Shown here: positions 9,854 through 17,325 of the stretch, one piece after another
Position numbering within the stretch: position 1 is the first letter of the stretch
Layout of the letters: every line of letters begins with the position of its first letter
NCBI GenBank assembly: GCA_964517355.1
Contig: CAZFCK010000028.1
Coordinates: 1 to 30,369, forward strand
Direction: 5' to 3'
From: CAZFCK01 sp964517355
GTDB taxonomy: Bacteria > Desulfobacterota > Desulfovibrionia > Desulfovibrionales > Desulfovibrionaceae
Length of the DNA: 30,369 bases
Translations under genes and position numbers: made by a program
Notes under the pieces: model-generated
What the model was told of the DNA's origin: nothing
The model's input: the letters and a program-made list of their open reading frames with translations, nothing else
The model's database searches: none

Positions 9854-10529
9854 ATGTTCAATGTGCTTTCGGTAGTGGTTTTGCCCCTGGTCGCTCTCCT
9901 GTTGCCTGTATTATGCGGCAATGCCCACGGGGACGTGACGGGGTTGCAAAAGTTCTCTCTTTCAGAACCCTGGCATCAATCAAAGGTGGATTTCTTCAGG
10001 ATCGGCGACTACACGTTGTATTTCATGGAACCAATGCAATACGAGGGGCAAAAAGGCACGATAGAGATGTATGATTCTCTCTTGTGCGTCGAGAATCAGA
10101 ACTCACTGCAAAGAAATGTGTGCCCCGGTACGCTGAGCCTCGTCACGGCCGTGTATACCACCCCGTGGCCGGAAATACTGCTTTTTCAGATGGAGGGCGG
10201 AGGTTGGCCCCACCCTGGCGTTTGTCGATATGGACACCTGCTCCCTGGTGGGGAGCATCCTGGAGATGATCGGCGACGTGGAAATTGGCGCTGATAGATT
10301 GACGCTGCACAGCTATTGCACCGCCTATTATGACGACAACGACGGTTCCTTGAGCTGCGTTGGCGCGCGTGTCTACGCCATGGACAAGGGGCGGCTAACG
10401 TTTTTATCCGAAGCGTCCGGGGAATTGACAAAGCAAGAACTGGGCGTGGCGTTTACCGGCTATCGGCGGCTTCTTGAGCCGCGCACACCTGCCGTTCAGG
10501 ATCTCGGACCGGTAAACGGCTTGTATTGA
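9854..10529 (+). pseudogene. Frameshifted secreted protein of unknown function
   Basis: Two reading frames form one protein. The first starts at ATG 9854 after an AGGGGGAA Shine-Dalgarno with signal peptide FNVLSVVVLPLVALLLP and continues to about 10200 (PWPEILLFQMEGG). The second continues from about 10205 (PTLAFVDMDTCSLVGSI) to the stop at 10529. In the first frame the sequence beyond the break becomes implausible (WPHPGVCRYGHLLPGG). Removing one base near the G-rich 10195-10202 joins the frames smoothly. I do not recognise the family; the mature part has two cysteines near VENQNSLQRNVC and more after the break. A sequencing error at the G run is as likely as a true mutation. Confidence 0.7.
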
Positions 10530-10707
10530 ATTGAGGTTCCGGTTTTGGCGAAAAGAATAAAGTCGCGGGCTTTCGCGCCCGCACGACGAGCAGGGGAGGC
10601 CCCTGGACGCCGGAAAAAGGACTGTTTGATTTTTTTTTCAACAATGCAGCATGTTATAAGTACACGCTTTACTCAAAAAGTTGAGCTTGAAATCCCAACC
10701 TTGTTAT

Positions 10708-10899
10708 TAGGGCCTGTTTCTAAAATATAACGAATCGGGAAGACCATTCCGTAAAAAAACTAAAAGAAAATCAACGGATAGATTTTAGCTTCTTAAAATT
10801 AAGAAGTTTGGGAAAGGGAGAGCGCGAGAGGGAAAACCCTTTTCAAAGGGTTTCCCCTCTCGCATTTTCTTTTCATAATGAATTTAGAAACACAGCCTA
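10708..10899. repeat. Imperfect inverted repeat pair, possible MITE-like unit
   Basis: TAGGGCCTGTTTCTAAA (10708-10724) and the reverse complement of 10883-10899 (TAGGCTGTGTTTCTAAA) agree at 14 of 17 positions and enclose 158 bases with no coding capacity. Each outer end begins or finishes with TA, which would fit a TA target site, but this could be chance in AT-rich sequence. The enclosed DNA holds one terminator-like hairpin. Confidence 0.3.
10786..10863 (+). terminator. Terminator module 1: AT-rich lead plus long hairpin
   Basis: A lead TAGCTTCTTAAAATTAAGAA (10786-10805) and AGTTTG are followed by GCGAGAGGGAAAACCCTTT (10824-10842), which pairs with AAAGGGTTTCCCCTCTCGC (10845-10863) with one mismatch. 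ATTTTCTTTT follows. The hairpin resembles that at 7706-7742. Confidence 0.65.
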
Positions 10900-10961
10900 G
10901 CTTGTTAAAATTAAAAAGTTTTGGAGATTCTTAAGAACCTTTTTCAAAAGGATCTTAAGCC
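10898..10961. terminator. Terminator module 2: related lead plus AT-rich hairpin
   Basis: The lead TAGCTTGTTAAAATTAAAAA nearly duplicates that of module 1, then GTTTTGGAGATT and the hairpin CTTAAGAACCTTTT/AAAAGGATCTTAAG (10932-10961). It lies 35 bases past the permease gene's stop on the minus strand, and an A-rich/T-rich context on either side would let it work in both directions. Confidence 0.6.
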
Positions 10962-10995
10962 GCCTGAAGCAATCCCAATATCAATGCGCGATGGT

Positions 10996-11670
10996 CTATT
11001 CCCGCGAGGCCCAATGCATTAATCCGAGGATAATGAACGAGGCCACGCCGAGGATTGTGGCCAGAATCATAGCGTTTCGAAATTCCCCTGTGAAAACGGA
11101 GTTGTAGATTTCCAGGGAGATGGTGTTTGTGCGGCCGACGATATTGCCCCCAAGCATGAGCGTGATGCCCACCTCGCCCAATGTCCGCGCCAGGGCCATG
11201 AAAAGCCCGGCGATAATGCTTCTTTTAATGGACGGAATGGTTACTCGCATAAATGTCGTGGTGTTGGATTTTCCGAGAACAGCGGAAATCTCCATCATGC
11301 GCAACGTGTCGGTGCGGATGGAGGCTTGCACTGTTTTGACCACCAGGGGCAATCCCGCGATGAACGCTGCCAGCATCACCCCCCAAAAACTAAAGATGAT
11401 TTCCACCCCGAACAAGTATTTGAGAGGCTTGCCCAGGAGACCCTCCCGCCCCAAGAGCAAGAGCAGGAGAAATCCAGTTGCGATGGGCGGGAAAACCAGG
11501 GGCAGGGAGACAACGAAGTCCAGAACCACGGTCAAGGGATTACGCCAGCGGCCGAGGATATAGCCCAGGCCTACGCCGAAAATAATGAAAAGGGGAAGCG
11601 TGGATGCGACCACTTTGCCCGAGAGGACGATGGGATCGGCTATGGCCGCATCCATAGGGAAAAAAGCCAT
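10996..11670 (-). CDS. modB: Molybdate-type ABC transporter permease
   Basis: This inner-membrane permease of an oxyanion ABC importer has 224 residues with about five or six membrane segments. The cytoplasmic EAA-like loop (ALARTLGEVGITLMLGGNIVG) matches ModB/CysT-type permeases. It begins 17 bases after the binding-protein gene and is last in the four-gene cluster, followed by a hairpin at 10932-10961. The start at 11670 is preceded by only a weak AGAGAG. Molybdate is the family default; tungstate or a related oxyanion cannot be excluded from sequence. Confidence 0.85.
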   Translation of the reverse strand: MAFFPMDAAIADPIVLSGKVVASTLPLFIIFGVGLGYILGRWRNPLTVVLDFVVSLPLVFPPIATGFLLLLLLGREGLLGKPLKYLFGVEIIFSFWGVMLAAFIAGLPLVVKTVQASIRTDTLRMMEISAVLGKSNTTTFMRVTIPSIKRSIIAGLFMALARTLGEVGITLMLGGNIVGRTNTISLEIYNSVFTGEFRNAMILATILGVASFIILGLMHWASRE

Positions 11671-11687
11671 GTTGGCAGCAAGCTCTC

Positions 11688-12413
11688 TTACAGGCCGTGT
11701 TTGCGGGCGATTGCAGCTGCCTTTTCCGTAGCCAGGAATGCTTGGAATTTTGCCAAGGCTTCACTGTTGGGGGCGGATGCCAACGATCCCGCTACGATGA
11801 TTATCGGAGAGTAATACTGCTGGTCCACAGGCAGCGTGGCGCCCACCTTGTCCTGAATGCCTATGGCGTCGGTCATATTGATAAAGCCTACGTCCACCTC
11901 ATTGCTCAACAGATACGAGGACACTTGAGGAAGAGTCGCCACAACGAGAAGCTTGCTTTGCACTTTGTCGTAGAGACCAGAATTGTGTAGAAATTCGTCC
12001 GCGGCACGCCCGTAGATGGCTTTTTGGGGGTCGGGCAAGGCAACGCGCTTGATGGAGTCGTTCACAATGTCCATTGGAGAATCGAGAGCGATGCCTTTAG
12101 GGGTGACGGCCACCAGTTTACCGCGTCCTATTTCCGGCATAGCGGAGAACGTTATACCGGATTTGTCCAGAAAACGCTTGTCGCCGATAAGGCAGTCCAC
12201 CAATCCGCTGTTTTTCGCTTGGGCTATGGTTTGCCCCATGTTTCCGAAAATTTGTTCCACGGCGATGCCGCTTTCGTCCGTAAAGGTTTTGGCGAGTTCG
12301 CTGACCATTTTCTTATAGCCCGCTCCTGCGGCGACAGTGACGGATTCCGCTGCCGCAAGACCGGGAGCGAGGCACAGCGAGACGAGCACAAGGAAAAGGA
12401 TTATTCTTTTCAT
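11688..12413 (-). CDS. modA: Molybdate-type ABC transporter substrate-binding protein
   Basis: This periplasmic binding protein of the ModA/Wtp-like type has a signal peptide (RIILFLVLVSLCLAPGLAAA) followed by SVTVAAGAGYKKMVSELAKTF, the N-terminal lobe of extracellular solute-binding proteins. Later segments are GNMGQTIAQAKNSGLVDCLI and SYLLSNEVDVGFINMTDA. The usual ModA opening reads AASSL; here it is AAGAG, so ligand contacts may differ. I chose the ATG at 12413 because AGGA lies 8 bases before it, whereas the ATG at 12422 overlaps that AGGA. The gene follows the ATPase gene by about 16 bases. Confidence 0.8.
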   Translation of the reverse strand: MKRIILFLVLVSLCLAPGLAAAESVTVAAGAGYKKMVSELAKTFTDESGIAVEQIFGNMGQTIAQAKNSGLVDCLIGDKRFLDKSGITFSAMPEIGRGKLVAVTPKGIALDSPMDIVNDSIKRVALPDPQKAIYGRAADEFLHNSGLYDKVQSKLLVVATLPQVSSYLLSNEVDVGFINMTDAIGIQDKVGATLPVDQQYYSPIIIVAGSLASAPNSEALAKFQAFLATEKAAAIARKHGL

Positions 12414-12429
12414 TTGTAGCATCCTGATA

Positions 12430-13149
12430 TTAAAGGTTTATGACTGCAGCCATCTCCCTGCTCTTCTCAAGGGGCAGGTCGTTGTGCTCCTGGTGCATCA
12501 GATCAAGCTGTCTGTCGAGCCAATGCGGAGCCGGTTTGCCGTGCACAAGGGCCACGATGCGGTCGCCAAGGAACAGAGCCTCGTTCAGGTCATGGGTTAC
12601 ATGGACCATGCACAGCGGTGTTTCTTTTTGTACCTGCCGCAGCACGCGGCGCAGGTTGAGTCTGGTTTCCAGATCCAGAGCCGAGAAAGGTTCATCCAGC
12701 AGCAGCACACCGGGTTTTCTGGCCAGGGCCTGACACAAAGCGCCGCGTTGGCGTTCGCCGCCGGAAATGTGTCGCGGAGATTTTGAGCGCAAATGTTCAA
12801 TGCCGAACGTGCGTAGCAGTTTATTGACGATATCCTGGCCGCAAGCCGCATAAGCGACATTTTTCCATAAGGACATGTGCGGGAACAAACCGTAATCCTG
12901 AAATACGAGCCCCACGGAGCGGCGTTGCGGCGGCAGACAGATTTTCTGCGCCACATGCAGCCAGACATCGCTGTTCATACGGATTACTCCGGAATTGGGA
13001 CGTTCCAGGCCGGCAAGCAAGCGCAAGAGGGTTGTCTTGCCCGAGCCGGAAGGCCCGACGATGCAGAGGGTCTCCCCCTGGCGGCATTCCAGTTCCAGAT
13101 CGAGTTCAAAATGATCGAGGGCCTTGTTCAAACGCACATACAGGCACAT
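12430..13149 (-). CDS. ABC transporter ATP-binding protein, short ModC-like
   Basis: This is the ATPase of the adjacent importer. It has Walker A GPSGSGKTT, the Q-loop VFQDYGLFPH, signature ISGGERQRGALCQALARKP, Walker B VLLLDEPFSALD and the switch His in VHVTHDLNEALF. At 239 residues it lacks the C-terminal TOBE/MOP domain of about 110 residues that full-length ModC uses to bind molybdate. The RGALCQALA variant of the usual RVALARALA is unusual but keeps the SGGE core. The ATG follows AGGGGA with good spacing. The gene starts 10 bases after the hydrolase stop, so the two are surely co-transcribed. Confidence 0.88.
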   Translation of the reverse strand: MCLYVRLNKALDHFELDLELECRQGETLCIVGPSGSGKTTLLRLLAGLERPNSGVIRMNSDVWLHVAQKICLPPQRRSVGLVFQDYGLFPHMSLWKNVAYAACGQDIVNKLLRTFGIEHLRSKSPRHISGGERQRGALCQALARKPGVLLLDEPFSALDLETRLNLRRVLRQVQKETPLCMVHVTHDLNEALFLGDRIVALVHGKPAPHWLDRQLDLMHQEHNDLPLEKSREMAAVINL

Positions 13150-13159
13150 GGCGATCCCC

Positions 13160-13852
13160 TTACACGGCCTCGTGAATGAGCGCCGCCAGTTCTTGCGGCA
13201 TGGTGACCATGGGGAAGTGGCCGGTGTTCAGTTCGCGTTGCTCCCAGCCGAATGCGTTCGCCGTTTGGGCCATGCGCTGGATGAACGGGCTGGCGGTTTC
13301 CGTGCAGTGGATAAAAGTCACGGGACACTCCTTGCCTGTGAATTCCTCGGGAAAAGGCGTGGTAAACGCGGCATAAGGGAATTCGGTCAGCCTGGAAAAG
13401 AACCAGGCGTCCTTTTCCTCCGGAATTCCGAACGTGGGGCGTGGCCACGGACGGACCATGCTTTCGCCACTCCGATGGTTTTCAAGCAATCCGGCAAATT
13501 TGTCGCCCGCTATTTGCGCAAACGATTTTCCCTTTTCCGGGAGCAGGCAATCCACGAGTACGGCTTTGGCGATCTTATGCGGCTCTTTGTGCATTACCGC
13601 GCCGCAGATGAGGCCCGAGTAGCTATGCCCCACCAAGGTAACGCCCTCAAGGTTTTCCATGCGGATATATTCCAAAATGTCCTGAATATATGTCGTAAGG
13701 TCTATGGAGCCGTTATGGGCGTGGAAAAGGTGTCCGCAGCCGCTGAGGGTGGGAGTGTACACCTCGTGCCCTTTTTGCGTGAGAAGGGAGGCTACTTCCC
13801 TCCATATCCACTCTCCTTGAAACGCACCGTGCACCATGAGAAATTGAGCCAT
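13160..13852 (-). CDS. Alpha/beta hydrolase (esterase family)
   Basis: This 230-residue protein has an alpha/beta-hydrolase fold: FLMVHGAFQGEWIW (oxyanion-hole HGA), nucleophile elbow GHSYSG with Ser77, and catalytic-type His212 in TGHFPM. It resembles the plant methylesterase/EstC-like branch. The usual acid position after CTE is Thr (HCTETASP), so the acid may be the preceding Glu. The AGGAGG Shine-Dalgarno lies 6 bases before the ATG. It is first in a tight operon with the oxyanion ABC importer, an unusual partnership whose substrate I cannot name. Location is predicted cytoplasmic, with no signal peptide. Confidence 0.85.
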   Translation of the reverse strand: MAQFLMVHGAFQGEWIWREVASLLTQKGHEVYTPTLSGCGHLFHAHNGSIDLTTYIQDILEYIRMENLEGVTLVGHSYSGLICGAVMHKEPHKIAKAVLVDCLLPEKGKSFAQIAGDKFAGLLENHRSGESMVRPWPRPTFGIPEEKDAWFFSRLTEFPYAAFTTPFPEEFTGKECPVTFIHCTETASPFIQRMAQTANAFGWEQRELNTGHFPMVTMPQELAALIHEAV

Positions 13853-13859
13853 TAACCGC

Positions 13860-14060
13860 CTCCTGAAGGTTTATGCAGGGTATGCGTGAGGCTTTGTCCC
13901 GCTGCGGCAAGGTACGGGGTATGGCAGGCGACCTGACTGGTTGCGTCCCCGTGTTGCAGCCGGCTGCACCGCACTGTTGTGTTTCAAAACCGCATGCAGC
14001 CGTGGATACTATACCAATCGGCTGTGTAATAAGTCTGTTTCACCATAATTCCTGAAGGTG
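13860..14060 (-). promoter_or_regulatory. Structured 5' leader of the hydrolase-ABC operon
   Basis: Read on the minus strand the leader can form competing stems. CAGCCG/CGGCTG encloses about 16 bases; GGCTGCA/TGCAGCC encloses about 26; ACGGGG/CCCCGT encloses a segment with a B12-box-like AGTCAGGTCGCCTGCC (13938-13923). The first two stems share bases, so they are mutually exclusive. The sequence ACCTTCAGGA occurs at both ends of the leader, once as the hydrolase Shine-Dalgarno. The conserved GGGAA and GCCACTG parts of a full cobalamin riboswitch are missing, so I call only a structured leader. Confidence 0.4.
13984..14046 (-). CDS. Possible 20-residue leader peptide
   Basis: A 20-codon frame starts with ATG at 14046 after AGGA (14053-14050, 3-base gap) and ends in TGA. 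It is rich in aromatic residues and contains Cys and His (QTYYTADWY, IHGCMRF). Its last codons overlap the first competing stems of the operon leader. The spacing is short, so expression is uncertain. Confidence 0.25.
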   Translation of the reverse strand: MVKQTYYTADWYSIHGCMRF

Positions 14061-14076
14061 TCGATCCACCATAAAA

Positions 14077-14115
14077 GGCAGAAAAAAACAGAACAAATTT
14101 GTCTCCTATTCTGCC
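14077..14115. promoter_or_regulatory. Near-palindrome, possible operator
   Basis: GGCAGAA (14077-14083) and TTCTGCC (14109-14115) are perfect inverted arms, with ACAAATTTGT (14093-14102) palindromic at the centre. It lies upstream of the minus-strand hydrolase-ABC operon, where an operator is expected. It does not match the classical ModE box in my reading. Confidence 0.3.
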
Positions 14116-14177
14116 ATGATTGGAAATAAAGCAAGTATGTCACGAACTAAAAGAAATTCGTGATGATGGGAGATGAC

Positions 14178-14279
14178 ATGCCGGAGGTTGCGCTCGAGAA
14201 GCTCGGCTCGTCGGGAAGGGGTGAAACTCCGCAGAATTATGTTAACGCATTGTCGCCTTTGGATAAGGCTCGCCCCTGA
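14178..14279 (+). CDS. Possible small or truncated protein, 33 residues
   Basis: The frame begins at ATG 14178 after a GGGAG Shine-Dalgarno with about 6-base spacing. It reads MPEVALEKLGSSGRG onward and stops at TGA 14277 inside repeat copy C. The peptide is soluble and matches nothing I know. Its end within the repeat suggests either chance or a gene start cut off when the repeat inserted. Confidence 0.2.
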   Translation: MPEVALEKLGSSGRGETPQNYVNALSPLDKARP

Positions 14280-14346
14280 AACAATGTTTATTGTTTCAGG
14301 GGAATGCCGAAGAGCATCTATACTTTTTCAAAGTCATGACGCTTTA
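14243..14346 (+). repeat. Dispersed structured repeat, copy C (forward)
   Basis: This copy has the most perfect second hairpin: CCCCTGAAACAAT (14273-14285) pairs over 13 bp with ATTGTTTCAGGGG (14290-14302), loop GTTT. The outer stem GCATT (14247-14251) pairs with AATGC (14303-14307). The first hairpin is decayed (GCCTTTGGATAAGGC). The third hairpin begins AGAGCATCTATACTTTTTCA and decays after AAAGT. It ends about 19 bases before the stop of the minus-strand gene at 14365. Confidence 0.8.
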
Positions 14347-14364
14347 AGGAAGAAAGAACGCCTG

Positions 14365-17325
14365 TCAGATTCGGGCCGCTACGCGTTGTATCTGGTCCAG
14401 GTAATCCTGCACGTTGTTGAGATAAAAGGCCAGCGCACCACCGAACTGCTTGCCGACCAGGCCGTTGACCAGCATCAGGCTGACTTCCTTCTCTCTTTGC
14501 AGCACATATTGGGAGAGTAAAAACGTTTTACGCTCTTCGGGCGTCATACTGCGCAACATGGAAATCATCACGTATTTCGCTCTGGGTTGGTAGAGCCACA
14601 TGTACATGTAATCAAGGGCGTTCACTATGACGATCTGTTCCAACCCCTTGTGTTCTGTGGAGATGGTTTCGATAAAGGCTTTAGGCATCGCGAGCAGCTC
14701 CACGACATCGTCTTGCGGGTACATCATTTCCAGCTGCGCATGCGTATCGAACAATTGCTTTAATTTGAGCTTCAGATCGCGTTTTCTGAGCGCGATGTAT
14801 TTGTTGCGGTCGGCAAAGCCTTCAATCACGCCGGCGACGCAATCTGAGGCGAATTTGGAGATGATCGCCGCCCATTTTTGCAATATGGCATCCACCCCGG
14901 CCACACCGTGGGCGAGCAGAATATGCCCCGCCACTCCGTTGAAGAATATGGCCAGGGGGATGGAGAGCACGCTGCGGAAAAGGTTGCCCACAACAGCGGA
15001 TCGGGGCAGACCGCGCAGGATGTTGTGTCCGGAAATATATGCGCCGTTGACCAGCGCCATTATGGAATAAAGGAGTATGGGGTTGTTGCCGGTGTTGATC
15101 TGCAGCCCCTTGTCGAGGAGCACCGATTTGACCAGCCAGTCCAGGAGGGGAACCGAAAAACCCGTGAAAAGCAGGGAATCCGAGAACCTGTCCCAGCTCA
15201 CAAGATCCTTCCACCTCAAGAGGCGTGATCGGCCCAACCCGCCGCACCCGAGTACGGACTGGATGATATTTCTGAAGCCGGTGATGGTGAACCAGATCAA
15301 AGCGCCGAACCAGGCCAGCACCCACCATTCCTTGGTCAGATAAAACGATATGGCGGCAGGGAGCAGCCCGAACAATATTTTCAGCCCGTTCTTGAGCTTG
15401 CTGTTCAGGTAGATCCAGCGCACAGGCGCCCGGCCCTCATCGCTCCATGTTTCTTTCTTCTCTTTGGGGGGTTGATTGACTTTGCCCCCAAGGGCATGGA
15501 GATTGCCACTGCCTGAGCGCGGTGTTGAAAAATCGCCTTTGACCCAGACCAGAGTGGAATCAAAAGCGAGCTGGCAACCAAAGGGCAGGCGTTGCAGCAG
15601 GCTGTTCAGCCATGCGCACGGCAGCAAGGGGCGGTAGGTTATTTGTTGCAACACGCTCAGGGACAAAGGCAGAGCTTCGTAATGGCCGTTCTTGCTTTTT
15701 CTGATGGTGCGCCGGGCGCGTGGAGGCAGGGTTTGCTCGACGACGATCCCCATGCCGTGGCGGTATGTGGATTTGCCGGTCGAATCCGTTCCCACCCGCG
15801 AGCGCAGGGGCTTTTTACGGTAAAGCCCGTAAAAATCGTGTAGATTATCGAGCACCTCGGACAGTTGCGCCAGCTTTTCATTTTTGTGGAGCGTATCCTG
15901 CGCCTGCAGATCGTTGATGATTTTGTTGAGAAGGCGTTTGCAGAGTATGGCGTTGCTGGTGTTGAGCGTTTGCTGGATTTCCATGGCCTGTTGGTAAACA
16001 GCGCCGTTGCCTCTTGAATAGGCACGCATGTTGTATATTTCCAGATGGGTCAGCGCGCTTTTGCATTGATACAACACAAGGGCGATATCGGCGGCGTCGA
16101 GGCCTTCAGGATCAAGGGTGATCCAATTGTGGTAGTGGATCTCGCCCAGCAGCCGCACAAGCGCTGCCGGTGTATGCCGCAGCAGTTCCGGGGCCATGTC
16201 TCCTTCGGAAGGAGAAAGGGTATCGGGGAGATCGGGATTGGCCTCAGGCGAAAGCCATGTGGAGATCAGGTGCTCGGAGTCCAGCTTTTCATCGCATTCG
16301 GTCTGGAAAAGTTGGGAAAGGTACTTGGCTAACTGGTCAACCGAGGCTTGGCCCGAGCCGAGAAAGGCGACAAAGTTTTTTCGGAGGACTTCAGGGGCCT
16401 CGATGCCTTCTTTGCGGGCGATTTCAAAGCGCAGCGTGGTGTTGTATTTTTCCAGGAGAAGCCAAACGTATTGCTGCAAGAAGGCGAGGGCTTCACGCCC
16501 CTTGTTCATGAAGGCGTCCACCGCCGGCTTTTGCAGGAAATCCACAAATTCTTCAGGATCGGTGAGGTCGCGTGGTGTCCAGAGCAACTTGACGTAGCGC
16601 CCCATATGCCGCGCGCGCAATTCAATGCAGATGCGAACGGAAATGCCCATGATGGATGCAGCATGGAGCACTTCCCAGGCCACGTGCGGCGGAATGTGAC
16701 AATAATAGATCAGCGTTACTTTGCGCAGTCCCTTGATCCAGGCGTCCATAATCAGATGCGAGGGCGTCTTGCGCCCCTTGCTGTAGGCGTCGTGCACGTG
16801 ATCGTCGAAGGCCAGTTCGTTGTGGTGTTCATCCATCTCCAGCAGATGATACTTTTCCAGCTGGGCGCGGATGATGCGGGGCTTGCCCGACACACAGCGT
16901 CGGAAATCGTGCGCCAGCTTGAGCTGCATCAAGTCGTCGCCTTTGGAGCGCACGAGTTCTTTCATGATTTGCAGCAGCACGCGCGAGGTGTTGTACTGCA
17001 TGATGCTTTGGGGAGCTGTGAGTATTTCGTCGCGTAGAGAGCGCAGCGCCTCGAGGCGATCCGCAGCGTGCCCCTTTTCCAAAGACCCCAGAAGATTGAT
17101 AACGGCATAGGCGATACGCAGACCGAACGTCGTTGCCATTTCCTTGATACCGTTGGGGTGCAGGTAAGGGGCGAGAATTCTTTTCCATCCCACGTGGGTG
17201 CCGCGGTCGAGCACGTCGTTGACTATGCGCAGCAGTTCATAGTCCTGCTTGTCGAACAGAAAAAACCGTCCAAATTTATTTGTTGGAGCGGTTGGGAGAG
17301 GGTATTTGGAATCAGCACGAAACAC
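14365..17325 (-). CDS. Large membrane protein with PHP-like N-terminal region, unknown function
   Basis: I do not know a named family for this 986-residue protein. Around residues 173-240 (numbered from GTG 17325) it resembles a PHP metallo-hydrolase core: DDHVHDAYSKGRKTP with His176/His178, a hydrophobic strand ending YYCHI (His210, where PHP enzymes have TDH), then MGISVRICIELR with Glu235. Residues about 250-640 are mostly helical. Four or five membrane segments lie at about 649-667, 670-688, 717-737, 747-769 and 785-809. A charged helical tail follows. I prefer GTG 17325 because AGGAAGG lies 8 bases upstream; the TTG at 17358 would add 11 residues. It stands alone, with a terminator upstream and repeat C downstream. 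A degenerate, non-catalytic PHP fold is possible. Confidence 0.75.
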   Translation of the reverse strand: MFRADSKYPLPTAPTNKFGRFFLFDKQDYELLRIVNDVLDRGTHVGWKRILAPYLHPNGIKEMATTFGLRIAYAVINLLGSLEKGHAADRLEALRSLRDEILTAPQSIMQYNTSRVLLQIMKELVRSKGDDLMQLKLAHDFRRCVSGKPRIIRAQLEKYHLLEMDEHHNELAFDDHVHDAYSKGRKTPSHLIMDAWIKGLRKVTLIYYCHIPPHVAWEVLHAASIMGISVRICIELRARHMGRYVKLLWTPRDLTDPEEFVDFLQKPAVDAFMNKGREALAFLQQYVWLLLEKYNTTLRFEIARKEGIEAPEVLRKNFVAFLGSGQASVDQLAKYLSQLFQTECDEKLDSEHLISTWLSPEANPDLPDTLSPSEGDMAPELLRHTPAALVRLLGEIHYHNWITLDPEGLDAADIALVLYQCKSALTHLEIYNMRAYSRGNGAVYQQAMEIQQTLNTSNAILCKRLLNKIINDLQAQDTLHKNEKLAQLSEVLDNLHDFYGLYRKKPLRSRVGTDSTGKSTYRHGMGIVVEQTLPPRARRTIRKSKNGHYEALPLSLSVLQQITYRPLLPCAWLNSLLQRLPFGCQLAFDSTLVWVKGDFSTPRSGSGNLHALGGKVNQPPKEKKETWSDEGRAPVRWIYLNSKLKNGLKILFGLLPAAISFYLTKEWWVLAWFGALIWFTITGFRNIIQSVLGCGGLGRSRLLRWKDLVSWDRFSDSLLFTGFSVPLLDWLVKSVLLDKGLQINTGNNPILLYSIMALVNGAYISGHNILRGLPRSAVVGNLFRSVLSIPLAIFFNGVAGHILLAHGVAGVDAILQKWAAIISKFASDCVAGVIEGFADRNKYIALRKRDLKLKLKQLFDTHAQLEMMYPQDDVVELLAMPKAFIETISTEHKGLEQIVIVNALDYMYMWLYQPRAKYVMISMLRSMTPEERKTFLLSQYVLQREKEVSLMLVNGLVGKQFGGALAFYLNNVQDYLDQIQRVAARI

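Larger units (their letters stand above)
10530..10995. other. Convergent intergenic region packed with hairpins
   Basis: This 466-base region lies between the + strand secreted-protein gene and the 3' end of the - strand permease gene. It contains a GCGGGC/GCCCGC hairpin just after the first gene (about 10563-10580), an imperfect inverted repeat (10708-10724 and 10883-10899), and two related hairpin modules (10786-10863 and 10898-10961). I see no gene in it. Confidence 0.65.
13853..14364. other. Intergenic region between the hydrolase operon and the giant membrane protein gene
   Basis: This 512-base region contains the structured leader of the minus-strand hydrolase operon (about 13860-14060), a possible leader peptide frame (13984-14046), and a 39-base near-palindrome (14077-14115). 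A possible 33-codon + strand frame (14178-14279) and repeat copy C (14243-14346) follow. I found no convincing -35/-10 pair. Confidence 0.6.

Noticed and set aside
13124..13855. 243-codon + strand frame opposite the hydrolase
   Set aside because: The minus strand has the GHSYSG elbow and a strong Shine-Dalgarno; this is a shadow.
13921..14040. Full cobalamin riboswitch
   Set aside because: Only a box-like motif is present; the GGGAA and GCCACTG core segments are missing, so only a structured leader is reported.
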